Source: G963674955 sp963674955
GTDB taxonomy: Bacteria; Desulfobacterota; Desulfovibrionia; Desulfovibrionales; Desulfovibrionaceae
DNA length: 64,000 nucleotides
NCBI GenBank assembly: GCA_963674955.2
Contig: CAXXKR010000001.1
Span: 930,001 to 994,000, forward strand
Direction of reading: 5' to 3'
Positions 8,369 through 16,807 of this stretch are shown one piece after another (position 1 is the first letter of the stretch; every line of letters starts with the position of its first letter). The translations under genes and the position numbers were made by a program. Under the pieces are notes generated by a model, which was not told the origin of the DNA, did no database searches, and worked only from the letters and a program-made list of their open reading frames with translations.

Positions 8369-8920
8369 ATGGCTTCGGGCAAAGACAAGATAGATGTTTC
8401 CAGGCGCAGATTTCTGACGGGCGCGTTCGGCCGCTACAAGGACGGCGGCAAGGCTCCGGTTTCCAGCACTTCCGAGTCCCTGCCGGTCTTGCAGGAAGCG
8501 GAACAGGCCTTTGAGGCCGAGAAGTATGATGAAGCCGAGAAATCCTACAAGGCTTTTTTGAAGGACGAGCCATCCAACATGCAGGCCCGCCAACGGCTGG
8601 GGCTTTGCCTCTACCACCAGGACAGATTCGTCCAGGCCAAGATCGAGTTTGAGCGGGTGCTAAAGCACAAGTTGGGGGACAACGAGGCCCTCCTCTACCT
8701 GGGCTTGACCCTGGCCAAATCCGGCAAGCTGGACAAGGCCGTGGTCCACTGGAAAAAGCATTTCGATCCGGAAAGGATTCCGGTCCAGCGCGAGTTGAAC
8801 ATTCAGACCGCGCTTCTGGAAGGGGAAGCTCCACCAAGCGCCGAGGAAGTCGTGGAGGGCGTGGAAAAGGCCATTGCCCAGGACAAGGCCATGAAGACCA
8901 AGGTTAAGGCCAAGGCCTAG
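8369..8920 (+). CDS. TPR-repeat protein with RRRFLTG N-terminus
   Basis: A 183-residue protein with about three tetratricopeptide repeats (about 40-145; for example AEKSYKAFLKDEPSNMQARQ), so a protein-interaction scaffold of unknown partner. ATG 8369 is chosen because AGGAGG lies six bases upstream; the open frame continues further 5' but that part overlaps the divergent AOR gene start. The N-terminus contains SRRRFLTGAFGR, which resembles a twin-arginine motif, but no hydrophobic stretch follows, so export is doubtful. The tail is lysine- and alanine-rich. It converges with the next gene, sharing the last four bases. Confidence 0.8.
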   Translation: MASGKDKIDVSRRRFLTGAFGRYKDGGKAPVSSTSESLPVLQEAEQAFEAEKYDEAEKSYKAFLKDEPSNMQARQRLGLCLYHQDRFVQAKIEFERVLKHKLGDNEALLYLGLTLAKSGKLDKAVVHWKKHFDPERIPVQRELNIQTALLEGEAPPSAEEVVEGVEKAIAQDKAMKTKVKAKA

Positions 8921-9387
8921 GAACCGTTACCGCCCTTTTTGTCGTTCATTTCCCGGGCCAGGGTTCCCATCTTGGCCCGGATATAGTTGGCGGCCATGTC
9001 CCCAAGCTCGTCCTGCCCGCTCTGGGAGGAGGCGTATTCCTTCAAATCCCTGTCGATCTGTTTTTCCATTCTCTCGGATTCCAGGAACATGATGTAGGCC
9101 AGGACAATGGCCGCTTCGTTCTCGTCCCCCGGCTCGCAGATCAGCTCGATCTGGTTCATTGGCACGGTTTCCAGGAGCCTGTCCACGAACATGTCTATCC
9201 ATTTTTTGTACAGGTCGGGAAGCAGGCAGGGCACCATATCGGCCAATCCCTGGGCGGTTTTTTCGTCCGGAGCGGTCATGGTCACGGCGAAGAAGTCCTC
9301 CAGGGCCTCGCGCCTCTTTTCCTCATTCTGATCCAGCCGTTTGAGTATGGCCTTGGCAATATGCTTGCGTATCTTGTTTTCGGGCAT
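8917..9387 (-). CDS. Conserved-type hypothetical protein, helical and cytoplasmic
   Basis: I do not recognise this 156-residue protein. It is highly charged and predicted helical, with no signal peptide, membrane segment or cysteine motif. It begins MPENKIRKHIAKAILKRLDQ. A central segment (KKWIDMFVDRLLETVPMNQI, about 62-81) suggests an amphipathic helical bundle. Codon use is typical of its neighbours and the start ATG has an AGGA upstream, so it is likely a real gene. Its stop overlaps that of the convergent TPR gene by four bases. Confidence 0.65.
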   Translation of the reverse strand: MPENKIRKHIAKAILKRLDQNEEKRREALEDFFAVTMTAPDEKTAQGLADMVPCLLPDLYKKWIDMFVDRLLETVPMNQIELICEPGDENEAAIVLAYIMFLESERMEKQIDRDLKEYASSQSGQDELGDMAANYIRAKMGTLAREMNDKKGGNGS

Positions 9388-9540
9388 TTTTCTGGTCCTT
9401 GGGGTGATTTGTCCCTTGCGGGCCGGGGCAGGTTAGCGCAACGGGCCTTGAGGGGCAAGGGCGGCAAGGGACAGGGCCGGGCATCTCCCCCAGTTTTGGC
9501 GTTCACGACATTTGACCGTACCGGGTTTTTTGAATAAATC

Positions 9541-9602
9541 CAGAACTCCTTCGCCTCGCATCCTTGCGGGCGCCAACCTGAATCGTTCAGCCCGGAGTTC
9601 TG
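9541..9602 (+). promoter_or_regulatory. Candidate structured leader RNA (three-helix junction) before the DUF401 permease
   Basis: A perfect nine-pair closing stem (9541-9549 with 9594-9602) encloses two further hairpins: one of seven pairs with a bulged base (9552-9559 with 9566-9572) and one of five pairs (9578-9582 with 9586-9590). It ends nine bases before ATG 9612. The only purine-rich stretch near the start (GGAG 9594-9597) is inside the closing stem. It does not match any riboswitch consensus I know, so it is a candidate only. Confidence 0.45.
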
Positions 9603-9611
9603 CCAGCGGTT

Positions 9612-10889
9612 ATGGAAAATTTGTCCAATTTCCTTCCCCTGTTCAAGGTCGTGTTGGCCTTTGTCTGCATGCTGGCCGGAATCAGGTTCCGCATCGGTCT
9701 GGGCACGTCCATACTGGCCGGAGCAGTGGCCCTTGGCGCGCTCTTCGGCATGTCGCCGGTGAGCTGGCTGGAAACCGCCGGGCTGGCCCTGGTCCAGGAC
9801 AAGACCATTTATCTTTCGCTCATTGTCGGGTTGATACTGGTTCTGAGCGACCTGATGGACAAGACAGGGCAGACGGTGCGGCTCATGGATTCCCTGAGCG
9901 GCTATCTGCGCAGTCGTCGGCTCAGGCTCGTTTTTTTTCCCGCATTGATCGGACTTTTGCCCATGCCCGGGGGAGCGGTCTTTTCGGCTCCCATGGTCAA
10001 GAGCGCGGCCAAGGGGCTGTCCATCAGCCCGGAGCGCAAGGTCTTGCTCAACTACTGGTTCAGGCATGTCTGGGAAATGGCCTGGCCCCTTTATCCTGGG
10101 ACCATCCTCACGGCCTCCCTGGCAAACGTGCCCATAGGCAAGGTCATTTTGTACATGTGGCCCGGCGTGGCCCTGAATTTTTTGCTGGGCTGGTTCTTCA
10201 TGCTTCGCCCGGGCGTCCTGCCCCTTGAAGGGGATGGTGATCAGGAACCGGAACCTGAACGGGACATGGGCAAGGTCCTGCGCCAGGGGCTGCCCTACAT
10301 CATCGCCATCGGCGGAGCCGTGGGCCTGGAGGGGCTGATAGCCGGGCTGGGCCTGGATTTTCCTTTTGAGCTTGGCGTTTGCGCCGCCCTGGCCCTGGCC
10401 GTGATCTGCGCGGCCGTGCAGGGCGGGGGCTGGAAATTCGTGGCCAGCGCGTTGACCAAGAAGGGCCTCTACAAGATGCTCTACGTGGTGGTGGCCATAT
10501 TCGTGTTCAAGGACGTGTTGCAGGTCTCGGGGGTGGTGGAATCCCTGGCCGGAGCAGCCGGAGAGGGAGTGGCCCTGTTCGCGGCCGCCGTGTTCCTGCC
10601 CTTTCTGGTGGGCATGGTTTCAGGCATCAGCGTGGCCTTTGTGGGCGCGGCCTTTCCGTTGCTCATCGGCCTGCTGGCCAAGCTCGGACTGGGCGATCAT
10701 CTCATGGCCTACATCGCCCTGGGCATTTTCTCCGGTTTCGTGGGAGTCATGGCCTCGCCCATACATATCTGTTTCATCCTCACCTGCCAGTATTTCAAGG
10801 CTGAGCTGTCCAAGGTCTGGAAACGGCTGGCCCTTCCCTGCGCCCTTTTGCTGGGCTGCGGAGCGCTTTATTTCTGGTTTTTGTTGTAG
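9612..10889 (+). CDS. DUF401-family integral membrane permease-like protein
   Basis: A 425-residue inner-membrane protein with about ten to twelve hydrophobic segments, resembling the DUF401 family (distantly related to gluconate/anion permeases). Family-like features are MPGGAVFSAPMVKSAAKGL (about 118-136), the following FRHVWEMAWPLYP, and the mirrored C-terminal MASPIHICFILTCQYF. The substrate is unknown. ATG 9612 has no clear ribosome binding site, and a three-helix leader ends just upstream, so translation may be structure-controlled. The downstream gene rlpA is about 190 bp away with its own ribosome site. Confidence 0.82.
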   Translation: MENLSNFLPLFKVVLAFVCMLAGIRFRIGLGTSILAGAVALGALFGMSPVSWLETAGLALVQDKTIYLSLIVGLILVLSDLMDKTGQTVRLMDSLSGYLRSRRLRLVFFPALIGLLPMPGGAVFSAPMVKSAAKGLSISPERKVLLNYWFRHVWEMAWPLYPGTILTASLANVPIGKVILYMWPGVALNFLLGWFFMLRPGVLPLEGDGDQEPEPERDMGKVLRQGLPYIIAIGGAVGLEGLIAGLGLDFPFELGVCAALALAVICAAVQGGGWKFVASALTKKGLYKMLYVVVAIFVFKDVLQVSGVVESLAGAAGEGVALFAAAVFLPFLVGMVSGISVAFVGAAFPLLIGLLAKLGLGDHLMAYIALGIFSGFVGVMASPIHICFILTCQYFKAELSKVWKRLALPCALLLGCGALYFWFLL

Positions 10890-11081
10890 AAAAAGCCCGT
10901 CCTTCCTCATCTCCCGTTTAACTTGGTCTAATTCTTGAATAATTCCAAGACATGGGAGAACATTTTAACTATCTGATTGAAATGTAAGCATTTTTTACCC
11001 GTCAAAAATATAACAACCCGGCAGAAAGCCCGAAAACAAAGGCCGTTGCGGGAAGACAGGGATAAAGATGCGGGAGGAAAG

Positions 11082-11933
11082 ATGAGACATTTTTTGTTGA
11101 TCACCGCCATACTGGCTATTTTTCTTTTGCAGGCCTGCTCCAGCGGCATTACCAGCTACCCGTCCGCGGACAGGGGCCTGACCAGCAAGGGGGCCACCGG
11201 TCCCGTCGCTTTTTCACCCAAGACCAAGCCCTATACCGTTCTGGGGCGCACCTACTACCCCATGCAAACCGCGCGCGGGTATGACGAGGTTGGGACCGCC
11301 TCCTGGTACGGCAAGGATTTTCACGGCAAGAAGACCGCAGCAGGCAACATCTACGACATGTACAGCCTTTCCGCCGCGCACAAGACCCTGCCCCTTGGCA
11401 CCTGGGTTCGCGTGACCAACCTGTCAAACGGCAGGGGCGTGGACTTGGTGATTGATGACCGTGGCCCGTTCGTGGGCGACAGGATAATCGACCTGTCCTA
11501 TGCCGCAGCCCAACAGCTTGGTTCGGCGCGTGCCGGATTGGCCAAGGTCAGGGTCACTGCCCTGGCCGACAATCCCCTGATCAACGTGGCTTCGGCCCCG
11601 GCCAGGACAAAGGCTCCGGCCCCCAAGGTGGTCAAGGTCAGGACACCGGCCCCCGTGCGGGCCGTCGCAAATGCGCCGGTCAAGCAGGTTGTGGCCCAGG
11701 CTCCCAAGTATTACATACAGGTGGGCACCTTTGCCCAGGCCCAGAACGCCCAGAGCGTGGTTTCCCACCTGGTGCGTTCAGGCTACGGCGGTTCGCGGGT
11801 GACCACCATGGATACCGGCGGCAGGTCTCTCTACTGCGTCCAGGCGGGAGCCTTCTACAGGTTCGATCAGGCCGAAAAGGCCCTGATGAAGCTCAAGAGG
11901 CAGTTTCCCTCAAGCTTTCTTGCCCGCGTGTGA
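11082..11933 (+). CDS. rlpA: RlpA-like septal lipoprotein with SPOR domain
   Basis: RlpA is an outer-membrane lipoprotein that cleaves glycan strands lacking stem peptides and aids daughter-cell separation. ATG 11082 is chosen because GGGAGGAAAG lies directly upstream and the product then begins with a lipoprotein signal (MRHFLLITAILAIFLLQAC, lipobox LLQAC, Cys 19). The double-psi beta-barrel domain (about 75-165) shows GTASWYGKDFHGKKTA, NLSNGRGVDLVIDDRGPF and RIIDLSYAAA, keeping the aspartate-containing motif. An Ala/Pro/Lys linker leads to a C-terminal SPOR domain (about 208-283, YYIQVGTFAQAQNAQ) that binds denuded peptidoglycan at septa. The 283-residue length and domain order are typical. 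Confidence 0.9.
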   Translation: MRHFLLITAILAIFLLQACSSGITSYPSADRGLTSKGATGPVAFSPKTKPYTVLGRTYYPMQTARGYDEVGTASWYGKDFHGKKTAAGNIYDMYSLSAAHKTLPLGTWVRVTNLSNGRGVDLVIDDRGPFVGDRIIDLSYAAAQQLGSARAGLAKVRVTALADNPLINVASAPARTKAPAPKVVKVRTPAPVRAVANAPVKQVVAQAPKYYIQVGTFAQAQNAQSVVSHLVRSGYGGSRVTTMDTGGRSLYCVQAGAFYRFDQAEKALMKLKRQFPSSFLARV

Positions 11934-11980
11934 TCTGACTCATCGGCCTCTTGCGAGAGCGGCCCAGACGAAAAAAGCAA

Positions 11981-12020
11981 ACGCCGCTTTCCGGAAACGG
12001 GAAGCGGCGTTTTATTTTTT
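11981..12020. terminator. Bidirectional rho-independent terminator between rlpA and the TPR lipoprotein
   Basis: A twelve-base stem with one G-T pair (11981-11992 with 11999-12010) is flanked by six A residues upstream and a T-rich run downstream. It can therefore terminate both the plus-strand rlpA transcript and the convergent minus-strand transcript. Confidence 0.85.
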
Positions 12021-12039
12021 CAGATAAGGTTGTGTCGGC

Positions 12040-12627
12040 TCAGTCTATCTCTTTTAGGACCAGGATGGCCTGGGGGTATTCCATCCCGGCTGATTCCCTG
12101 ATGTCCTGCAGTCCCTTTTCCTTTTCATCAAGGTAGAAGAAGTAGATGATCCCGCGTTCGAACAGGGCCTGGGCCTTTTGTCCTTCGCCTTGCAGGGCCT
12201 GGGTCAAGTCCTGCAGGGCTGCGGCGTAGTCGCCGAGATGGACGTGGGCCACGCCCCTGAGCAGGCTGTTTTCCGGGCCGCTGCCCGTGGCCAGTTCAAG
12301 GGCCTTGTTGAAGGCGGCCTCGGATTTGCGCAGGTTCTGTATGCAGTCGTAGGCCTGTCCCCTGAGCACGAAAGTTCCGGCCCAGTCCGGCCTTGTCTCC
12401 ATGAGGGCGGTGGAATTGTTGTACATGCCCTGGCAGGTGCCGCGGTCCACGGCGCCGAAGTAGATGTCCGAGTCCGTGGCGTTCTGGATCAGAAAGGTGG
12501 AGATGTATTCCTTGTTCAGTTCCAGGGGCTCGATTGCGCCCGGCCTGCCCACCGAACAGGCGCAAAGCAGGCTGAAGGCCGCAAGGGCGACGGCCGTGAA
12601 AAGGTATCTGCCGTTCGTTTTGTTCAT
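12040..12627 (-). CDS. TPR-containing lipoprotein
   Basis: A 195-residue predicted lipoprotein: the N-terminal hydrophobic segment ends in LLCAC (lipobox, Cys near residue 24). The rest holds about three tetratricopeptide-like repeats (for example NLRKSEAAFNKALELATG and HLGDYAAALQDLTQALQGEG). It probably acts as a periplasm-facing interaction scaffold. It is 36 bp downstream of the FecR-domain gene on the same strand, so the two are likely one transcript. The specific role is unknown. Confidence 0.82.
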   Translation of the reverse strand: MNKTNGRYLFTAVALAAFSLLCACSVGRPGAIEPLELNKEYISTFLIQNATDSDIYFGAVDRGTCQGMYNNSTALMETRPDWAGTFVLRGQAYDCIQNLRKSEAAFNKALELATGSGPENSLLRGVAHVHLGDYAAALQDLTQALQGEGQKAQALFERGIIYFFYLDEKEKGLQDIRESAGMEYPQAILVLKEID

Positions 12628-12663
12628 TTTATTATATCTCTGTGTTCAGTGTCGGATCGAGTC

Positions 12664-13599
12664 CTATTCGGGTGAGCTGTGACCTTCCGACGAACCTTGA
12701 TTTTCTGAACCGGGGGAATCGCCGGGGTTGGTGGGGGCCTCCTCCGATCCGCTGCCCACGCCTGTGCAGCGTGCCGCGGCGTTGCGCCCTGGATTGTGGG
12801 AGTAGCCGCCGAACACGGGCCGTAATTGCGGTGGAGTGTTGGCCTTGCGGTTGAATCCCGTGCCGCTGAACTGGCCGCGCTGTTCCGGCGTGAGGGTTCC
12901 CGGATCGCCGCCGCCTCCGTCAGCGCCCACGCCAAGGGATTGTCCCCTCTGAATCTCGCTGACCTTGCCCAGAAAGTCGGTGAAGCTCATGGGCGTGTAG
13001 GCGCTGCCCTGGAAATGGGCGATGAGTTCTTCCGAAATCTGGAATCCGGCCAGGGAGTTGAGCAGGCTGCGGGGAATGGGCTGGGCCTGTTGCAACAGGC
13101 CGAAAAGTTGGGCCATGAGGCTGTTGTATCTGGCCTGGTCGGCCGGAGTCATGCTCACGCCGCCTTCGGTGCCCCTGATGCCGATGGTGCCGAGAGGGGT
13201 TTCGACTTTGTACTTGTCCGGGTTCTGCTTGACGATCTCGCCGGACAGGAAACGCAAAACTCCCGCCGTGGGCTTGACCAGGAAGGAGGCCTTGGATTCG
13301 TCGTTCTCGTCATAGACCACTTCCGAAAGCTCCACGCGGCTGTTTTCGGCCAGGGTCAACACCGTGCCGTCGAGGAACATGGCCTGGATGAAGCTGTCCT
13401 TGTTGGTGACCAGGGCTTCGTTTTGAAACAGTTCGTCCTTTTCCTCAAGGATGCGCACGGCGGTTGAAGAGATGGCCAGGGCTTCGCCCTTGATGTCCTG
13501 GACGTAGCCGATGGGCTTGGGGTCGTTTTGGGCATTGGCTGCGGAACAGGCCAGGAGCAGAACCAGAAGCGATATAAAAATTGAGAGTTTGTTTTTCAT
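12664..13599 (-). CDS. Secreted FecR-domain protein
   Basis: A 311-residue exported protein with a clear signal peptide (MKNKLSIFISLLVLLLACSA, probable cleavage after ANA). Residues about 28-145 match the FecR domain in its stand-alone periplasmic form: KDELFQNEALVTNKDSFIQA, TVLTLAENSRVELSEVVYD, and VETPLGTIGIRGTEG, the last being the family's hallmark. The tail from about 215 is Gly/Pro/Asn-rich and low complexity. There is no membrane anchor as in classical anti-sigma FecR, and no sigma factor gene is adjacent. It sits upstream of a TPR lipoprotein, probably in one operon. The function is unclear, perhaps envelope structure. Confidence 0.82.
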   Translation of the reverse strand: MKNKLSIFISLLVLLLACSAANAQNDPKPIGYVQDIKGEALAISSTAVRILEEKDELFQNEALVTNKDSFIQAMFLDGTVLTLAENSRVELSEVVYDENDESKASFLVKPTAGVLRFLSGEIVKQNPDKYKVETPLGTIGIRGTEGGVSMTPADQARYNSLMAQLFGLLQQAQPIPRSLLNSLAGFQISEELIAHFQGSAYTPMSFTDFLGKVSEIQRGQSLGVGADGGGGDPGTLTPEQRGQFSGTGFNRKANTPPQLRPVFGGYSHNPGRNAAARCTGVGSGSEEAPTNPGDSPGSENQGSSEGHSSPE

Positions 13600-13812
13600 T
13601 GCTGAATGCTTTCCTCGTGTTGTCTGTTGCCGTCTCTTATGTATGAAAATGGCTTGCGAGGCAAGGCCGCAGTCAAGGTGGAGTGTTTTACGGGGACTGG
13701 GGAGGCATGAAAAACCATAAGTTCGTTGATAAAAAAAATCCCCGATGCTAATTTGAAAGAGGTGGGGACTGTTGCCGACTGTTTTCGGTCACTCCGGTCG
13801 GACACTGGTGCA

Positions 13813-15198
13813 ATGCAAACGAGACAAATTGAAATGAAAAATGAAACCCCGGACTATTCCTCCCTGCGCGTGCTGGTCATCGACGACGAGATGATGCTGC
13901 GCCGGACAGTGAGCGATTTTCTGGAAGACATCGATTTCGAGGCGATAACAGCGGAAAACGGCAGGGAGGGCCTTGAAGTGTTCGAGGCCGAGGAGCCGGA
14001 TGCCGTCCTCGTGGACCTGATGATGCCCGAAGTGGACGGCTACGAGGTATTGGCCAGAGTCAGGGAGTTGTCGCCCGAAACGCCGGTCATAGTCGTGTCC
14101 GGGGCCGGACTCGTCGAGGACGCGGTCAAGGCCTTGCGCCTTGGGGCCTGGGATTTCGTGACCAAGCCCATCAAGGACATGGCCGTGCTGGAGCACGCCT
14201 TGAAGAAAAGCCTGGAGCGGGCGCGGCTCATCGAGGAGAACAGGCTTTACCGCGAGCATCTGGAGGATGAGGTCGGCAAGAGAACATCGGAGTTGAAGCA
14301 GGAGATCATAGAACGCAAAAAGGCTCAGGAGGAGCTTGGAAGGCTCAATGAGGAACTGGAAGAGCGGGTGGCCCTCAGGACCGGGGAGTTGAGGACGGCG
14401 AATCAGTCCCTTTCCGCCTCTCTGGAAGACTTGAAAAGCGCGCAGAATCAACTTGTCCAGGCCGAGAAGATGGCTTCCCTTGGCGGACTGGTGGCCGGAG
14501 TGGCCCACGAGATCAACACGCCCATCGGCATAGCCGTGACAGCCGTTTCCTTTCTCGACGAAAAGACCCGCAACCTGGAACGGGACCATGTGTCGGGGCA
14601 GATGACCAAATCGGGCTTCGAGGGCTATCTGAATTTGGCCGGGGAATCCATATCCTCGATCCTTCTGAACCTGAACAGGGCTGCGGAACTGATCCAGAGT
14701 TTCAAACAGGTGGCCGTGGACCAGACCACGGGCGAGAAGCGCGACTTCAATCTGAGCGCCTACATCGGGGAAGTGCTCATAAGCCTCAAGCCGAAGTACA
14801 AGCGGACAGGGCATCAGGTGGAGGTTCGTTGCCCGGAGGACCTGGTGATTCGTTCCAGCCCCGGAGCGTTCATGCAGATCATCACCAATCTGGTGGAAAA
14901 TTCCCTTTTGCACGGCTTCGAAGGGATTGAGAAAGGCCTGATCAGCATCAATATCGAAAAGGCCGACCAAAGGCTGGTCTTTGAATACGCGGACAACGGA
15001 AACGGAATGGACGAGGAGCGGCGCAGCAAGGTCTTTGAACCGTTTTTCACTTCCAGGCGCGGCCGGGGCGGGACCGGGCTTGGGATGCACATCGTCTACA
15101 ATCTGGTGGCCCAGACCCTGGGCGGGGACATCCGCTGCGAGAGCTCTCCGGGGCAGGGAGTCAAGTTCATCATTACGATGCCGGTCCAGGAGGGCTGA
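13813..15198 (+). CDS. Hybrid response regulator / sensor histidine kinase
   Basis: A cytoplasmic signalling protein with an N-terminal receiver followed by a kinase. The receiver (about 15-135) has the acidic pair (VLVIDDE), phospho-acceptor Asp in AVLVDLMMPEVDGYE, and the conserved Lys in DFVTKPIKD. A coiled coil of roughly 90 residues follows. The HisKA domain has ASLGGLVAGVAHEINTPIGI, with His as the phosphosite. The ATPase domain has the N box (LVENSLLHGF), G1 (DNGNGMDEE), the F box (FEPFFTSR) and G2 (GTGLGMHIV). There are no membrane segments. The frame is open to a TTG at 13726; ATG 13813 or 13834 is more plausible, though neither has a strong ribosome site. It is followed two bases later by an HD-GYP response regulator. 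Confidence 0.88.
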   Translation: MQTRQIEMKNETPDYSSLRVLVIDDEMMLRRTVSDFLEDIDFEAITAENGREGLEVFEAEEPDAVLVDLMMPEVDGYEVLARVRELSPETPVIVVSGAGLVEDAVKALRLGAWDFVTKPIKDMAVLEHALKKSLERARLIEENRLYREHLEDEVGKRTSELKQEIIERKKAQEELGRLNEELEERVALRTGELRTANQSLSASLEDLKSAQNQLVQAEKMASLGGLVAGVAHEINTPIGIAVTAVSFLDEKTRNLERDHVSGQMTKSGFEGYLNLAGESISSILLNLNRAAELIQSFKQVAVDQTTGEKRDFNLSAYIGEVLISLKPKYKRTGHQVEVRCPEDLVIRSSPGAFMQIITNLVENSLLHGFEGIEKGLISINIEKADQRLVFEYADNGNGMDEERRSKVFEPFFTSRRGRGGTGLGMHIVYNLVAQTLGGDIRCESSPGQGVKFIITMPVQEG

Positions 15199-15200
15199 CC

Positions 15201-16784
15201 ATGTCCCAAGACAGCAAAAAATCGTCGAGTCCCGGCGGGGATGAACTGCTTTTCGCCTCCGAGTTGCAGGAGGAGCTGAAGCCCAAGGTTTGTCGGGGGA
15301 CCTGGAAGCTGCTCGTGGTGGATGACGAGGCCGAGGTGCACAATGTGACCAGAATGGTCCTCGGCGATCTGGTCTTTGAGAACCGGTCCCTGGAATTTTT
15401 GAACGCCTATTCCGGAGAGGAAGCCAGGGAGTTGCTCAAGGCCCATGACGATATCGCGGTGATCTTGCTGGACGTGGTCATGGAAACCAATCAGGCCGGA
15501 TTGGGGCTGGTGCGCTACATACGAGGGGAATTGGGAAACGGCCTGATCCGCATCATCCTGCGCACCGGACAGCCGGGACAGGCTCCGGAACGCGATGTAA
15601 TAACCGATTACGACATCAACGACTACAAGCACAAGACCGAACTGACCAGCCAGAAGCTGATGACCACGGTGATCAGCGCCATCCGCTCCTACCGCGATTT
15701 GAGGATCATTGATAGGAGCCGCGAGGGGTTGCGGCAGATTGTCGAGTCCTCGGTGGGGCTCTTCAAGCTGCAATCGATCAAGGGGTTCACCGAGGGGGTT
15801 TTGACCCAGCTGACATCCCTGCTGGGGTTGGACGAAAGTGCTGTTTTTCTCCAGGGCTCCGGTTTTCTGGCCATCCGGGAGCAGGAGGATTTTCATATCG
15901 TGGCGGCCACCGGAACATACGACAAATGCCAGGGCAAGAACATGGACTGCGACGGCGAAATGGGCCTTGAGGAACAGACCGCCATCAGGAAGGCCCTTGA
16001 GCGGCAGGAGAGCGTGCTCCTGGACGGAGCCTATGTCGGGTATTTCAAGACGAGCAACGGATCGGAAAACGTCCTTTACCTGAAGGGCTGCAACAGCAAC
16101 CTCTCGGACCTGGACAAGGACATGATCCGAATATTTTCCACAAACGTGGGCATTGCCTTGGACAACATTTTCTTGGCCCAGGAGATTGCCGACACCCAGC
16201 GCGAGGTGGTTTTCACCCTGGGCGAGGTCGTGGAGAACCGTTCCAAGGAGACCGCGAACCATGTCCGGCGCGTGGCCGAGTATTCGTACCTCATGGCCCT
16301 GAAGGCGGGCATGGGACATGAAGAGGCGGACTGCTTGCGCCTGGCCTCCCCCTTGCACGATGTGGGAAAGATAGGCATTCCGGACGCCATTTTGCTCAAG
16401 CCGGGCCGGGTGACGCCTGATGAGTTCGAGATCATAAAGACCCATACCAACATCGGCTACGACATACTGAAAGGCTCCGGGCGCAAGATTCTCAAGGCCG
16501 CGGCCACCGTGGCCCTGCAACACCACGAAAGATGGGACGGCAACGGCTATCCCACGGGGCTCCAGGGCGAGGATATCCACATCTATGGACGGATCACCTG
16601 CCTCATGGACGTGTTCGACGCCCTGAGCTGCAAGCGGGTCTACAAGGATGCCTGGGTCATGGGCCGCGTCCTGGATTATCTCAGGGATGAAAAGGGCGGC
16701 CATTTCGATCCGCAACTGGTGGATTTGTTTTTGGCGAACATGGACGAATTCCTTGCCATAAAGGAAAGATATTCCGATGAATAA
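15201..16784 (+). CDS. Response regulator with REC, DUF3369-like and HD-GYP domains
   Basis: HD-GYP proteins hydrolyse cyclic di-GMP. The 527-residue product has a receiver (about 35-165, KLLVVDDEAEVH and VILLDVVMET with the phospho-Asp), then a DUF3369-like segment with LRTGQPGQAPE, DYDINDYK and AIRSYRDL. The HD-GYP phosphodiesterase (about 330-520) keeps HDVGKIGIPD and HHERWDGNGYP. All signature residues are present, so it is predicted active. Its start lies two bases after the stop of the upstream hybrid kinase with a strong AGGAGGG, indicating an operon and likely phosphotransfer between neighbours. The next gene shares its receiver-plus-linker architecture. Confidence 0.92.
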   Translation: MSQDSKKSSSPGGDELLFASELQEELKPKVCRGTWKLLVVDDEAEVHNVTRMVLGDLVFENRSLEFLNAYSGEEARELLKAHDDIAVILLDVVMETNQAGLGLVRYIRGELGNGLIRIILRTGQPGQAPERDVITDYDINDYKHKTELTSQKLMTTVISAIRSYRDLRIIDRSREGLRQIVESSVGLFKLQSIKGFTEGVLTQLTSLLGLDESAVFLQGSGFLAIREQEDFHIVAATGTYDKCQGKNMDCDGEMGLEEQTAIRKALERQESVLLDGAYVGYFKTSNGSENVLYLKGCNSNLSDLDKDMIRIFSTNVGIALDNIFLAQEIADTQREVVFTLGEVVENRSKETANHVRRVAEYSYLMALKAGMGHEEADCLRLASPLHDVGKIGIPDAILLKPGRVTPDEFEIIKTHTNIGYDILKGSGRKILKAAATVALQHHERWDGNGYPTGLQGEDIHIYGRITCLMDVFDALSCKRVYKDAWVMGRVLDYLRDEKGGHFDPQLVDLFLANMDEFLAIKERYSDE

Positions 16785-16807
16785 CAAAGTGCTCAGCGGG
16801 GGGTAGC

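Noticed and set aside
8390..8425. A Tat signal on the TPR protein (SRRRFLTG)
   Set aside because: No hydrophobic segment or cleavage site follows the arginines, so export is not supported.
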